A stretch of DNA of 64,000 nt from Paratinospora sagittata (taxonomy: Eukaryota; Streptophyta; Magnoliopsida; Ranunculales; Menispermaceae), in NCBI GenBank assembly GCA_035771175.1, contig CM069607.1:3517501-3581500 (forward strand), written 5' to 3'. Made by a program: the position numbers and the translations under genes. The first letter of the stretch is position 1; the number at the start of each line of letters is the position of its first letter. The notes below the pieces were generated by a model. The model worked only from the letters and a program-made list of their open reading frames with translations. It had not been told where the DNA came from and did not search any database. Of the stretch, positions 24,741-37,500 are shown piece after piece.

Positions 24741-25998
24741 TGTGATAAGTTGATTTTAGTGTCGGTGTTTAGATGGTTTTCAGTGTGATATGTTAGTGGA
24801 TTATGGTGTTTATATAGTTTATATACTTAGTTTTTGTGTTGTTTTGTAGGTATCAAAGTGAAAATAAAGTGGTGGAGCAAAGGAGCAAAAGAGAAGAGAA
24901 AGAAGAAAAAAATGTCAAAAACAATTGGTTGGCGCCACGGCGCCAGGTGACGAAAGAAAAAATAAGAAGTCAGGCAGTGGCTGAGCGCCGTGGTGCAGAG
25001 GAATCCGAGAGAAAGGAAGATGTTTTTTATAGTTGCGTTTTTTGTGTATTTTGGTTTTCTTTTTGTTTTAGACTTTATAAATAAAAAGTAGGGAGTTTAG
25101 AAGGGATATTGATGACAAGAGGAGGCTATTGAAGCATTGGAAAAGAGAAAAAACAACATCGAAGCATCGCGAAGAGCTAGATCCAGATTGGGGGAAGTCG
25201 TGCTAGATTATTATTTTCCTTCTGTTATTCTTTGTATTAATTTTTCTTTCTTTCATGATGTTGAATCTAATTATTTTTGAGTTTATAGAATTAGTTATGG
25301 AGTAATTTTCTTTTTTAGGGTTTTAATTGGAACTTATTTGGATTTCATGAATGATATTAGATTTTAATTAATTTATTTAGAGTTATTTATTTTTAATTTG
25401 TTCTTATTGCTTTTAGTTATTTGATCACTAATTAGATGATTTAATGAATTTTTATGATCTTGATGAATGGATTTTAGATTTAAATTTGATTAAAATAACA
25501 AATGATCAAAAATGGTGAAAGCTATTAAGTTCACATGAGATAATAGACATATTCTCATATAACATGTGTAATTGTTGAGAATATGATATTAATGAATCTT
25601 GTTTTTAAATTAAATTTCATAGAAATATAAAAAATTAATTAATCTAGATATTTTTACTCGATCATCGAAAAAGACTTGTAGATAAATTAGGTTTTTGATT
25701 AACAACTCAAAAAAATAATTAATTAATTAAAAAATAAGTAGATGAATTTAAGTGAAATATAAAGGAAAATTGCAATCTTAGATTCATTGATTAAGTGGTT
25801 TAATTTTAATTGTTTTAATTTTGAATCTGAGTTTAAATTTCATATTTGTTGTTTTTATTATTTGTTTAGATAAGATAAAATTGAATTAATATTAATAATT
25901 AATAAGAATTAGGACAAATCTCTTTGAAAACAATATTTTTAATCATTATTATATTACTTGTCTTCGATATTGTGCACTTGCAATTTTACGCAACGAGC
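24741..25998 (+). mobile_element. Probable solo LTR of a Ty3/gypsy element
   Basis: The left end begins TGTGATAAGTTG, and GAAAG flanks both sides (24736-24740 and 25999-26003). The upstream half has GC-rich hairpin sequence (GGCGCCACGGCGCC near 24931). A TATA-type box, TTATAAATAAAAAG, follows at about 25074-25088, and then a very AT-rich 3' half ending in GTGCACTTGCAATTTTACGC. This layout resembles LTRs of plant Ogre/Retand-type gypsy elements as I remember them. The right end does not finish in CA, so the right limit or the TSD could be off by a few bases. Confidence 0.5.
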
Positions 25999-26298
25999 GA
26001 AAGTGCTATTTTGGTTCCCTTTTTTTGTCATTTCCTTGTGCCCATGGTTTCACTTAGATCATAGTTATCACAAAACAGCTAACAGTTGAAAATTTCTTGA
26101 ACACTAGGCCCATCAAACACAGTAATGATGGGAGATACAACAAAAGGATTTAGATGAGCAGTAACACCCATTTGAACTTGTGGCTTGCTTTATTCTATTT
26201 ACAGGACCTTTAGAACTGAAACTTTAATACTTTAACCACTTCTACCTTACATGCAATCTAAGAGAAATACCCATGTTAAGAAACACTGCCAGGGTGAC

Positions 26299-27835
26299 TT
26301 AAGATGACAGTTTGCTCTGAATCCTGGCAAAATCTAGAGCTTTCTTGCCTTGTAATTTATTGGTGACATAGTGGCGACTATACTCTCCATGATTGTATTT
26401 CTTATACATGCAAGGCTGGTTTTCATTGATGAATTCAGGCAAAGGGCCCAGCTCTATCTCATAGCTTGGTGCATAGAATGTAACAAGTGAAAGACGGTCT
26501 TTCTCTTTGTCCGTCACTGCCCTATGTTCCACACTCTTGTACTTCCCATTTGTGAGGACCTGTATGATCAAGAGAAATTAATTAGATTGACCCATTTGTG
26601 CAGGACAAAACTTGGTGCTTAGGAAGAAGTTTTTTAACCTCTATGGTGTCTCCAATGTTGATGATTAGGGCATTTGGAAGAGGTTGAACAGGTACCCATG
26701 TATTATCCTTGAGAATTTGGAGTCCCACAGGGCTTCCCGCAGCTTCTTGCAGCACTGTAAGGGCACTTCCATCTGAGTGTGAACTCAAACCCAACACCAA
26801 GTCAGGCCTTGAACAAGGTGGGTAATAGTTCATTCTTACAGCTTGAACAGCCACCCCAAACATCTCATTGAACACTTCTTCATTCAAGGATAGGCTCATG
26901 GCTATGAATCTCAATAAATTCTGACAAAGCTTCCTTATATACATAGAATACATATCCAGTGTCTCACTGCAGTAGCAAGAAACAATTTTTAGTGCTGCCA
27001 TGAAAGAGTTACTTCCAATGCAAACTTTGTGTATTTATATGCATGTACAAGTAGAAGAGAAGCTAATTACCTGAATTTAGCTGGTTCTTCAGGCCAAAGT
27101 TTTGGGTTTCTGATGAAGTGGGGCTCAACCCCAAGAGCAAACATGTTGCACCAGTCAAGCTTCTGATCCTCAGAGAACACAAAGGCTTGCCCATATCCCT
27201 GAACAGTCCCTGGCTCCATTGGATACTTCTGCTTCTCCTCTACAGGTAACATGAAGAACTCCATAGCTAACTTCTTCATACTCTCTAGCAACTCTTTATC
27301 AATTCCATGGTTAACTACCTTCAATAACAGTATTATTAAAAAAAAAAAAATTAAAAAACTTAGGTTGTATTTGGTTTCTGATTCGAAAACAAAGATACTA
27401 TTCAAAAATGACAATTCAGAAAACATTTTTTTTCCTTTTTAGAAAAAGGGTTGTTCTCTAAATAAGATCTTAAAAAGTTATTTTTGGATTTAACCTACCA
27501 AGCATGTTTTTATGTTTAAAACCTTAATCAAGTATTTAATTAGAAAAAGGCAAATGGGTGGCATTTTATATTACCTGAAAGAAGCCCCATTCTTGACAAG
27601 AGGCCCCTAGCTTTAATAATTCTGCTTGGAATTGTTCTTCATCATCATGAATCAGGTTGGAGAGATTAATGATGGGAATGTCCATGGAGGGTGGTGGCGG
27701 CGGCATCAGAGCCATCGGCCTCTCGGCCATGTCTCGTATGCACCTCTCTGGTATCACTATTGGTCGAGCTCTCCTTAGCTCTTGAACATCATAGATGTGG
27801 CCAACCTTGATGGGAGCAATTGGCACAGGAGCCAT
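26299..27835 (-). CDS. LBO1-like: 2-oxoglutarate/Fe(II) oxygenase, LBO-like, complete
   Basis: Exons (minus): 27575-27835, 27071-27318, 26639-26966, 26299-26559, all GT-AG, 365 aa. The fold is DIOX_N followed by 2OG-FeII_Oxy. Iron ligands are H233 and D235 (LSSHSDGSA) and H291 (SVEHRAV); the 2-oxoglutarate motif is R301-L-S303. The stretch MEPGTVQGYGQAFVFSEDQK plus LDWCNMFALGVEP, and NGKYKSVEHRAV, closely match what I remember of Arabidopsis LATERAL BRANCHING OXIDOREDUCTASE (At3g21420, 364 aa), which oxidises methyl carlactonoate-type strigolactone intermediates in the cytosol to restrain shoot branching. The SRG1/codeine-demethylase-like relatives in the same clade are the main alternative. 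The ATG sits in a good context (ACCATGG). The substrate is inferred. Confidence 0.9.
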
Positions 27836-30412
27836 GGTAGTGTGATCAGATCTTTCTACTATAATAAAATGGGCTTAGCAACTAGTAGCAAGCTCTCCTT
27901 TCCTTTGTAGTAACCCAAGCTTGAGAGATCTCTCAATTTATTGAGGAAGATGGTGGTACTTTTTCCTCTTTTTTCTCTTAAAAAATGTGGGTCCCTATAG
28001 TGCAATAAACAATGACAAAACTATAGATTAAGAATATGAATTTTTTTTATTTTATTTTTTTTTAAGGAAGAATATGAATTGAATCATACAAACAATATCT
28101 ATCAAAATAGGTGGTCATGGTAGGAAGTATATCGAATAGACCCACTTTGTGAAGGATAAGTAATATCTTTTGGTACTATTACATATGGAAAAGCAGGGAG
28201 TCTTGCACTTGTTAATAAATTGAGGTTGAGCTCTAACAAGTGCCAGAGGGTGGATCAAGTAGGTTGATTGGCTAGAAGGTTGGACTCAGGCAAGTGTTTG
28301 AATAAGTTTAATATAGATGGTGGGCTATGTAAAGCAAACAATTTAATTTTAGTTGAAGAGTAATTTGTTAAATCTCTCTACCTTAATTAGTAGGGTGTTG
28401 GGGTCGGGTCATTATATTAATCGTAAAATAATATTTGAGTAACACATTTAGAAAACACATATTTTTTATATTGACTCGAAAGTTGTTAAATCGTCTCAAA
28501 TCATGCATTGATTGTCTAATTCAAGGTAATTCAATAATTCTCAAGGACAATGTCAAAAAATATACTATCAAAACATTTCTTTTTATTTTTTTTCCAAAAT
28601 CTAAATTAAGCCTTATAAAAAGCATCTCATTTTTCTTCTTATTGATTTTATATTACAGGTCTAGCGATACCAAGTTGTTATAAACATAGGGTTGGGGGGT
28701 TTCCATTTAGTTCATGCCCATGAGCTGCTGTTCATCATTCATCAACACCATGTTGGAACACAAGCTCAGTAGACCAATCTAATCCAATGGTGTCTAAAAA
28801 AGGGAATAGTGCCCTTTTAGCCAGTGGGTTAAATGCCAGGGCCATAAACAAAATGAACCCTTGCTTGAAACGTGTCCCAAACTCTTTTGACTCTTGTGCA
28901 GCAAAAGTACCCTAAACTATCAATAGGTCTCCCGTCTCCAGCCAAAGGGTACCCATCATTTAGTGGTATCTTCCACAAACCTCTCTGCTTACTTTAATGT
29001 GTACTTTGTGCCTGCCATGGTTTTCTCCTTTCCATGAGCAAAAAGGCACATGTGGGCTTCTCTAAAGGCTCTTGTTCTTATAGCAAGTTTTCTTGGGGCC
29101 CTTTGCAATGTTTTCAGGTGTATCTTTGAACAATGTAAGCATGTGGTTCATGAGGACATGCACCACAATGGTGCAAAGAAATCTAGTCCCTGCTAGCAAA
29201 GGTAGATTCAAGGGCCCCAAGATTTTGAAGAAGAATTCTGTAAAAGCTAGTACTACTTCATAAAGGGTCTTTTTTTCCAAAGGCAACTTTAATGTATTCC
29301 CCTGCATTATGGTTATAAATAAATGACAATGATCAATAAATGCATATAATCGCTATTATTGTTTTTGAGAAAGATCTTAAAAATAATAAAAGGGTGTATA
29401 TCATATTTAACTTCTTTTATTTGATTTAATTATAGATCAAGTTGTCTCCTTAATTCCACCTCTCATGAGCATATTTATAGACTTTTATACACAATTATAC
29501 TATTTGTAAAGTCAAAACTTTTTATTCTTAGTGTGCTACTTTATCATAAATTTTGAAATTGCCAACTACTTACTAATATAAAACTGTAAAATAAATATCT
29601 ATATATATATATATAAAGCATTTATGGGTAATTTGAATGAGGCACTAAGAAATTTTTTTATAATGTTAGTAAATATAAAATATAAGATTTATTTTAAGAA
29701 TTATTTATTTTTGTTATTTTTAGCCTCTTTTTTTTTCTTTTTTTTGTAACTTTTATTCCCTTTTCATTCAGTGTGATTGTAGACTAGTTGGTATAAAGTC
29801 TGAATAGCCATTGTAAACCTTTGCTAGATCGAGAGGAAGCAAATTTATATTGTTGGCTTTATGTAGTTGAAAAATGATTAAGTTGACATGAAAAAATATC
29901 TTCGTACAAATGATTGGTATGGTGGTCACGAGCATTCTTGGTCATGCTGGTGATCAAAGCTCGAATTCTCGTATGATGAAAATAAATGTTATTTGCAATG
30001 TAGTGCATACGTATGAACCTTTTGTTACAAATATACTCTTAGTTTATAAGTTGTGCGGGCTGAAAAGTTTTTTTTATTGTTTAACAGTTCACTTGCTCTT
30101 TATGGATTAATATTAATAATAATAATAATAAAATAAAAAAAGATCTAAGGTACCTATGGAGCCCTACCATCACTTTGTTTTTAAATTTGAACTTAGTAAC
30201 CTAAAATCACAATAAGACACCTTCATTATAATTCTAAATATATATATGTATACATGAAGAAAATGCACTCTCATTAAAATGGTATAATAGAATGAGATAA
30301 AAGTAAATTACCAACGCAATGACTTGTCGGGTCACCCAATTCACTCAACCCGACCCGAATCTAGACCCAAATAAACACGGTTCTGCTTTCTCCAACCGAG
30401 GCCCTTTTGACG
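27836..30412. other. Intergenic region between LBO-like and PPR genes
   Basis: The first 150 bases form the LBO-like promoter and leader. The rest is AT-rich without a recognised gene. An 81-codon minus-strand open frame (29062-29307) has no family resemblance. Simple AT and AAT repeats occur near 29597-29616 and 30107-30136. Confidence 0.5.
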
Positions 30413-32305
30413 ATGAACAAGGCACTCAACCATAATCTTCCATCGATTACCTCTAAGTATCTTTCACTTCAAGATCTAAGCTCAAACACCCACTTAGTTC
30501 AAAAACTCCATGATTCCCACAGCTTAAACTCAGTGAATTCAGTTCATTCAATCATTCTAAAATCTGGGTACTCCAATGACCCCTTCACCACAAATCATTT
30601 GCTCAATTCCTACTTAAAATTTCGTAGAATCAAAGATGCCCACCAAGCGTTTGACGAAATGCCAGACCCAAATGTCGTTTCTTGGACTTCTCTCATTGCA
30701 GGTTACATCAATTCTGGAGAGCCCGAAACAGCTCTCCAGTTATTTGGAACAATGTGTAGAAGAAATTTAGTTTTGCCCAACTCTTTCACTTACTCTGCTG
30801 CTGTTAATGCTTGCTCATTCCTTTCTGATATCGAAACAGGGCAGAGAATCCATGCAAGGATTGAGAAACTTGGGTTTCAAAGCAGTGTTGTAATCTCCAC
30901 TGCACTTATCAACATGTATGGGAAATCGAACGATGTTACTGAAGCTCGTCGAGTTTTTGATACAATGGTTTATAAGAACATCGTTTCTTGGAGCTCGATA
31001 ATAGCAGTGTACTCTCAGAATGCTATGGGCAATGACGCGCTTCGGCTCTTTGGGGAATTTATTCAAACAGGTTCAGAATCACCAAACCAGTTCATGTTTT
31101 CAAGCATTACAAGTGTTTGCGCAAGCTTGGGCAGATTAGGCGCCGGGAAAGTGACCCATGGAGCTATAATTCGAAACGGTCACATGGGAAATGATATAGT
31201 TGCTGGTGCTCTTGTCGACATGTATGCGAAATGCGGTTGCATCGGTTATTCCGACAAGGTTTTCCGGCAGATTCAGGAGCCGTCGGTAATCCCATACACG
31301 TCAATGATTGTGGGAGCGGCGAAGCATGGACTTGGGAAGGTTTCACTTGAGCTTTTTGAAGAGATGTTGGAGAAGGGAATTAGACCCAACAATGTCACTT
31401 TCATTGGTGTCTTGTATGCTTGTAGCCATTCAGGTCTTGTTGAAACAGGTCTTGAGCACTTGAACTCAATGCAAGAAAAACATGGAATAGTCCCCGATGC
31501 GAAACACTATACTTGTGTCGTGGATATGCTTGGACGGTTAGGTCGTGTCGATGAGGCTTATAACTTGGCTAAAACTACTCTTGTAGAAGCTAAAGATGCT
31601 GCATTGTTGTGGGGATCGTTGCTATCAGCTGGCCGGATTCATGGTCGGCTAGATATCACGGTGGAAGCAGGGGAAAGGCTAATTAAATTGAACGAGCAAC
31701 TTGCATCTGTTTATGTGATTCATGGTCGGCTAGATATCACGGTGGAAGCAGGGGAAAGGCTAATTAAATTGAACGAGCAACTTGCATCTGTTTATGTGAC
31801 AATGTCGAATACTTATGCATCGGAAGGGAAGTGGGAGAAAGTTCATGGGCTACGACGAATTATGAAGCAACAAGGTCTGGAGAAGGAACCAGGGTGTAGT
31901 TGGGTCGAGATCAAGGATAGAACTTATGTGTTTTACGCTGGAGATTTGTCGAGGTGTGAACGAGTGACTGAGGTCATGAGTTTGTTGAGTGAATTGGAGA
32001 TGAGAATGAAGGAGAAGGGATATGTGAGTAGTAGTAATAAAGGGGTAGTTTTTGTTGATGTAGAAGAGGAAGATAAAGAGGGAATTGTTGGTCTACATAG
32101 TGAGAAATTGGCTTTAGCATTTGGGTTGATTAGTATTCCCAAAGGAATGACAATAAGAGTGATGAAGAATTTGAGAATGTGTTTGAACTGTCATGAGGCC
32201 TTCAAGGTTATCAGTGAGGTTGTTGAGAGGGATTTTGTTGTGAGAGATTTGAATAGATTTCATCATTTTAAAGATGGGTCTTGCTCTTGTGGGGATTTTT
32301 GGTGA
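30413..32305 (+). CDS. Pentatricopeptide repeat protein, E/DYW class (At4g15720-like)
   Basis: Intronless, 630 aa from the ATG at 30413. PLS-class PPR proteins bind organellar RNA, and the DYW domain is the cytidine deaminase for C-to-U editing. PPR signatures include AHQAFDEMPDPNVVSWTSLI, ALINMYGKSNDVTEARRVFD and ALVDMYAKCGCIGYSDKVF. E motifs follow (LLWGSLLSAGRIHGR, MSNTYASEGKWEKV, GCSWVEIKDRTYVF). The DYW domain has the zinc ligands in LHSEKLALAFG and MCLNCHEAFK and ends SCSCGDFW, so the final triplet is DFW rather than DYW. Residues around RRVFD, GRLGRVDEAY and LLSAGR match my memory of Arabidopsis At4g15720 (PCMP-H1). An in-frame 27-residue duplication sits in the first E motif (409-435 and 436-462). 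Mitochondrial or plastid location is expected, but no clear targeting peptide is visible. Confidence 0.95.
   Translation: MNKALNHNLPSITSKYLSLQDLSSNTHLVQKLHDSHSLNSVNSVHSIILKSGYSNDPFTTNHLLNSYLKFRRIKDAHQAFDEMPDPNVVSWTSLIAGYINSGEPETALQLFGTMCRRNLVLPNSFTYSAAVNACSFLSDIETGQRIHARIEKLGFQSSVVISTALINMYGKSNDVTEARRVFDTMVYKNIVSWSSIIAVYSQNAMGNDALRLFGEFIQTGSESPNQFMFSSITSVCASLGRLGAGKVTHGAIIRNGHMGNDIVAGALVDMYAKCGCIGYSDKVFRQIQEPSVIPYTSMIVGAAKHGLGKVSLELFEEMLEKGIRPNNVTFIGVLYACSHSGLVETGLEHLNSMQEKHGIVPDAKHYTCVVDMLGRLGRVDEAYNLAKTTLVEAKDAALLWGSLLSAGRIHGRLDITVEAGERLIKLNEQLASVYVIHGRLDITVEAGERLIKLNEQLASVYVTMSNTYASEGKWEKVHGLRRIMKQQGLEKEPGCSWVEIKDRTYVFYAGDLSRCERVTEVMSLLSELEMRMKEKGYVSSSNKGVVFVDVEEEDKEGIVGLHSEKLALAFGLISIPKGMTIRVMKNLRMCLNCHEAFKVISEVVERDFVVRDLNRFHHFKDGSCSCGDFW
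31636..31797 (+). repeat. Perfect 81-bp tandem duplication inside the PPR CDS
   Basis: Two adjacent identical 81-bp units, 31636-31716 and 31717-31797. Each begins GATTCATGGTCGGC and encodes IHGRLDITVEAGERLIKLNE followed by seven further residues. No differences between copies were seen, so it is either very recent or an assembly artefact. Confidence 0.97.
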
Positions 32306-34591
32306 TTGTTATCTTTTTTTTTTTTTGAAAGGTTTTTTTATTATAATTTGATACCTATGTATTGTATTCTGTCATATTATGATATGGAAGTTCATGTATT
32401 AATTCTATTTTGTAATTCAGCAATCATAATATGTTTTTTTCCTCTGTATTTTGCCAAACTGATGTGGTTGGCAGACCTTCTTTTCATGGCATGTTGCCAA
32501 ATTACTTGTAAATGATTAGGGAAGGATTTGCTTTCAGAAAAGTGATTTTTAATCAAAGATTCTCTGTAAATTAGAGAGAATGAGGAAAATAAAAGTACTT
32601 TTGTTCTAATAACATTTCTTTAAAATGCTAGAACTTAAATAATCAGTGAATCCTTGAAAATCACAGATGAGCTACAAGATACATGAGATTCCATTGATAT
32701 TTCTTACAAAAATGGTGGTGGGATACATAACATTACATTGATCTTTCTCACATAAGTAATTGGAGAGAGGGAGGGGGTCAGATGTAAATAGTGAAAAAAG
32801 AAAGGTACAAAAGACACCACCTTGGATCAGAAAAAAATAAAAGTAAAAGTAAAAAGATATTTTGTGTACAAGTCAAAAAAATATAAAAAATAAAGCACAT
32901 CTCACTGATCATTTGAATTGTTGTTGTTCACCATCCCCGCAACCAGACTCCATATTCACCTACAAAAACATAATATTCCTCATTACAACTTAAACAAGAA
33001 ACATGCAAACATATACGAGCACCCGAAATGCTGGATCAAAAATCAGATGCAATGAAAAGTTCAAATGTTTATGCTAAATGAAACTTTTCATGACGTATTT
33101 CTAATACCATAACATTATCAAAGTTTCAAAATGAAAAAAAAAAATGAGGGTTGTTGAAAAGAAAAGACGCCCAACCGATCAAATCTAACAGTTGGATCAG
33201 TCAGATGTAGACATTTTACTCCTTTAGTTAGGGGTCGGTTTCAGGTGTTAATTCTCATCGCTTGATTATGTCAGTTGGGGTCTAAATTTTTAGGTCAAAA
33301 CCAACCTTGGCCCGACCCATGCACACCCGTACGGTAATTATCCAAGAAAATTCCAAGCAGTGGAAGTTTTCTCAAATATGATATCAATGCAACCAATCCT
33401 ACATCTTGAAAGAAAAAACCAGCAAGACCTATAACAGCAGCAACAAAGATGTCTTTGGGGGAGTATTACCTGTTTGATTATAAGCCTTGGAACTGGTGTA
33501 AACCTGCCCTCCAGTAAAGAGTTACTTGCGTTACTCCCAACTTAAGTTTATTTGCTCATAAATACACACGTCCCCCTGTCCCAAAACACACACAAAAAAG
33601 TGTCAGATGTGAGTAATAGCAACACCAGACCAAACGTTTGATAGTGCTTAAGAGCTACGCACCTTCCTTCATTAGATGAGATCTTTGCAAAGCAACTCCG
33701 CGTGAAATTTAAAAAAAAAAAAAAAAAAGAATGCCCTTTTCCCTTCTATGCATATCTCTATTCTGTATCAAGCAGCTAAGAGTGAATAGCTGCAATTGCA
33801 ACTAACAAAACCTGCAAACAAAAGAATGATATGAAACAATTATTTAAAAGCAGATTAAAAGAGCAAAATTAAAAGTAAGATTGAAACAAAAGATGGTAAA
33901 AGGGAAGGGGGAATGGAACAAGAGCCTACCTGAGGATGCAACTGTGGCACTTTGGATAGCATGTTTGAACGTGAGCAGCAAATGGGCATAGAAAACATGC
34001 TGCTTGGCCAAAAAAAAAAAAAATTGATGTTATTGGATGTGATGGCAATTTGTACCCTCATTCATACCTCTCGTATTCTGTTAAAGATAAAAAAAATTGG
34101 CAAAATTTGTCATTGCAAAAAGCCTGGAAGATGGCATAAATCAGAACTACGCTGCTACCCATCCTCGAATCAATTTTTGCAATGGTTTTTTTACCTTCAA
34201 ATTCATTTTCCCATAGCTCCAACCCAAGTTGTGATGAATCTGCATTTCTGTACAACCTTCAATCTCGCACTAGAAATCCACGGAACCCACGGATCGTGAA
34301 GGAGGAATCCACTTGTTGTCCTTATCTCTGGAACTTGAAAGTTTACAAGCACCTTTACGCGTGTGATAAGCACAAAAAATACAATATAGTAAATACAAAC
34401 CAATCTACTTTTTGTACAAATTGTACAGAGGAACCAGCCTAGCCACATCCTGTCCCTTCTCCATACAGTGTGGTGCAGCTGAGGAAACCTGCTTCACTGC
34501 TTTTCCATTCCTCCAAGGTGTTCTTACTGAACAAAGAATCCACAAGGAACAAGAAAGGCACTCAGAGAATTGACATCATCCCAGAAGCACT
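32306..34591. other. Convergent 3' region between PPR and CW genes
   Basis: 3' UTR sequence of both genes is expected at the ends. The middle is low-complexity, with an A-run at 33711-33728 and a short proline/GGGTCGG-type degenerate repeat near 33220-33320 that resembles 16080-16260. Open frames at 33855-34448 have no recognised product. Confidence 0.5.
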
Positions 34592-37500
34592 TCAGCGGTT
34601 AATGGCTTCCATTGCTAGTCGCACAAGACGTAGTAGTCCCTGTACATCATGGAAGTTGAAATCAAGAACCCTTTTAACAGAAGAGATGCCCTCATATTGA
34701 GCCTCTTCCAGGTTGACATTTGCTGCTGCAAAAGCATTCTGGGATTTCCTCGAGGCTTCCATAGCCAAATTTACATCCTGTGCCTGTGAAACCACATTTA
34801 CAACACAAATTATAACCCTTGGCCATGCTGAAAATGGTGTTAACACAGTGAGTAAAGAACCAAGAAGCTGTCATTTCATGACGGACAGCCAGCTTTTCCC
34901 ACACCAAGTAACAGTCCTTAAAATAAATGAGAAGAATCTACTGTAACCTTGTAAGCAAATGCTCACAAATTTAAATTAAAGTTGCAACAGTGATGTAGCT
35001 AGTTCGAATCATGAAGGATCAAACAAGTTCAACCTAAATGGAGATTCGCTCCATGAAGGCATAAGAACCTTTCAACTTAAAACATTTGTTTTACACACTG
35101 GTCTCTAAAGTCAAAACCAACCCCCACATTGACAAATACACTGAACTCCAGAAGCAGCAATCTCAAACTGAAAAGGCCTCTAACTCTGCAAAAACTAATG
35201 TCGTCAGCTTAATTCCAAATTGAATGAGCTGTGAACTTCTGAATTATATGAGAAAAATGAATCTCCGATTCCTCTGGACAAGGGAAAAAAACCAAGCTAG
35301 GACTATATATATAGATTAACTTGGTCGTTGAACCAGGTGACCGTCCACACAAAAGAGCTCCACCAAATCATTTTAATTTATACAGCTACCAGGCATTCCC
35401 CCCCCCCCCCCCCCCCAGTATTCTTTCTTTTACACCTTATTAGACCTAACCTCATAAGAGAAAAATAACACTTGCAAAACCCAAAGCAAGGGCATAACAC
35501 AACTAAGGCCATAGACATCCAGATATACACCTATAAATAAGCTCAAGTGGACTCCTAAGGTCCACCAGATCAGCTGTTGTTTCCTTAATCATCTCCCTGA
35601 AATTAGCCCCACTTGCCCCAAAACCCCAATCCTCTTAAAGAAAATATTTTAGGCTTCGTCATTTAGAAACCAGCGAATCTACCAAACTTCGTGTTATTCT
35701 AGACCAAAGATTTTCCCTGGTTTTCACCCTTTACATATCCATTGATTCTTTGAGACTAAATCCCTTACCCTTCTGTCAGAACTAAAATCTAAAGAAGCAA
35801 CTGAGATAATCAAAGTGAATGGAACTAAAAATGTAAAAGAAGTCAGACAACTTCAGTGTTTCTACCCATACCATCCAAGGCGCATAGGTCCTACCCACTA
35901 ATCAAGGCACGTGGCATGCCTCCATTTGTCAAATGTTCTAATCAATTACATCATTTGGCACATGCATTAGAATGCATATACCCATAGCTGCTAGCCCACG
36001 TCATAATTACCAGATTTACAATTTTATATGCAACCCAATGGCCAAATCATGAGCCCCAGGCTGCCCACTATGACAATGACATAAATTTGTGACTACTTTC
36101 AACTAAGAATGTTCTTGCAAGATTGAAAGTCACATGGAAATTTAAAGAATTCAGTATACAATAGAAATGAGACCAATTTACTATTAATAGGCAAACCCAA
36201 GGGTCACAGCTACACCATTAGTCTCAAGCTATCCACTATGACAAGTGACAACGACCATAAGTTTTGTGTACTTCCAACTTTGAATGTTTTTATGAGATTG
36301 AATTCACATGAAAATATAAAAGAATTTATGATACATAGGAATGAGAATACTTACAAAGTTCAACAACCTCGCAAAGTTGGGCCTGTTCTTGGCAACAATT
36401 ACATGGTTTCCAGCAACATGAGGAGAACTAGTACCCTTGCCTAAAGCAGCTTTATCCGGTATACCTTGATTATTTAAGTTATCAACATCTGAGGCTGAAG
36501 ATGAAGGTGATTCACCTAAGGATACAATAAAAGCAATAAGGTCCAAAAGAGTATAATCAATTCCAAAATAAAAAGAAGTGAAAAATAAAATGACTGATTC
36601 CTAAGAATGAAAGCAGTGAAATTCAACTAACCAAATAAGGATTAAACAATTACAGTTCTGTCATCAATTATTTTACAAACATGGTCAGTAAGATGATTAT
36701 GCCAAGGTCAGAAGCACAAGGCTTTTAGCAGCAGTGAACCACAAATGGGACGAAGCTTCAAAAGAAACGGTTCATAAAGAGAGGACAAAAGGACAGGGTG
36801 GACTTTGTTATTCCATGTAAAGGATATTCATTTCCGAATTAAGTCAAGGAAGAATTCACACTATAATCAAGGAGGTTCACTCCTTGAATATAACAAAGCC
36901 CACCATCAAATAACTTAGAATGGTAGACAGTGAATGAAAGTACAATCCCTTGTTAACCCAGAAGGTCGTCAATCAATGCTTTCAGAATCCTGTCAACCCT
37001 TGAGGCTGGAAATTAGAAGGATTCTCTAAGAAGGGTTATCAAATTTAGCAGTTGCTCCCATTCGGATAAAATGTACAAGGAACTTTTAATGGGTTGAAGA
37101 AGATGTCAATAAGACCATTCCACCATCAAAGGGTCACTTTTCTTGTGAACGGGGCATTTTCCAGAGTGTCAGGACATTAACTTTACTCTACCTTGAAGGC
37201 TTGTAGGAATACCAGTTCTCTGTTATGAGGGACTAATAGTTGTTGTCAACTGGTTTCTAGTGGAGATTTCCCCTCTAGGTCCCTCCACAAACACCCCACA
37301 ACACCCACCCCCCCCACCTATCAAGCCCAATTTGTTAGCCATATCAGCCTACTTGCTAAATAGTTCCTTCTTCATCTAAGAAATCTTTTACTTGAAACAC
37401 AAAGACTGGACCATGAATCTCTCTTAATTCCTAATTACCTGGAGGAAGCATTTGCATAGTGGCTTGCAATTCGTGTCGGTCTCTGTTTGCATGAGCATGC

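Noticed and set aside
24836..25084. 82-codon charged frame
   Set aside because: It lies inside the probable solo LTR and ends at its TATA region; no domain resemblance.
29062..29307. 81-codon minus-strand frame upstream of the LBO-like gene
   Set aside because: Hydrophobic but without recognised motifs or flanking splice partners.
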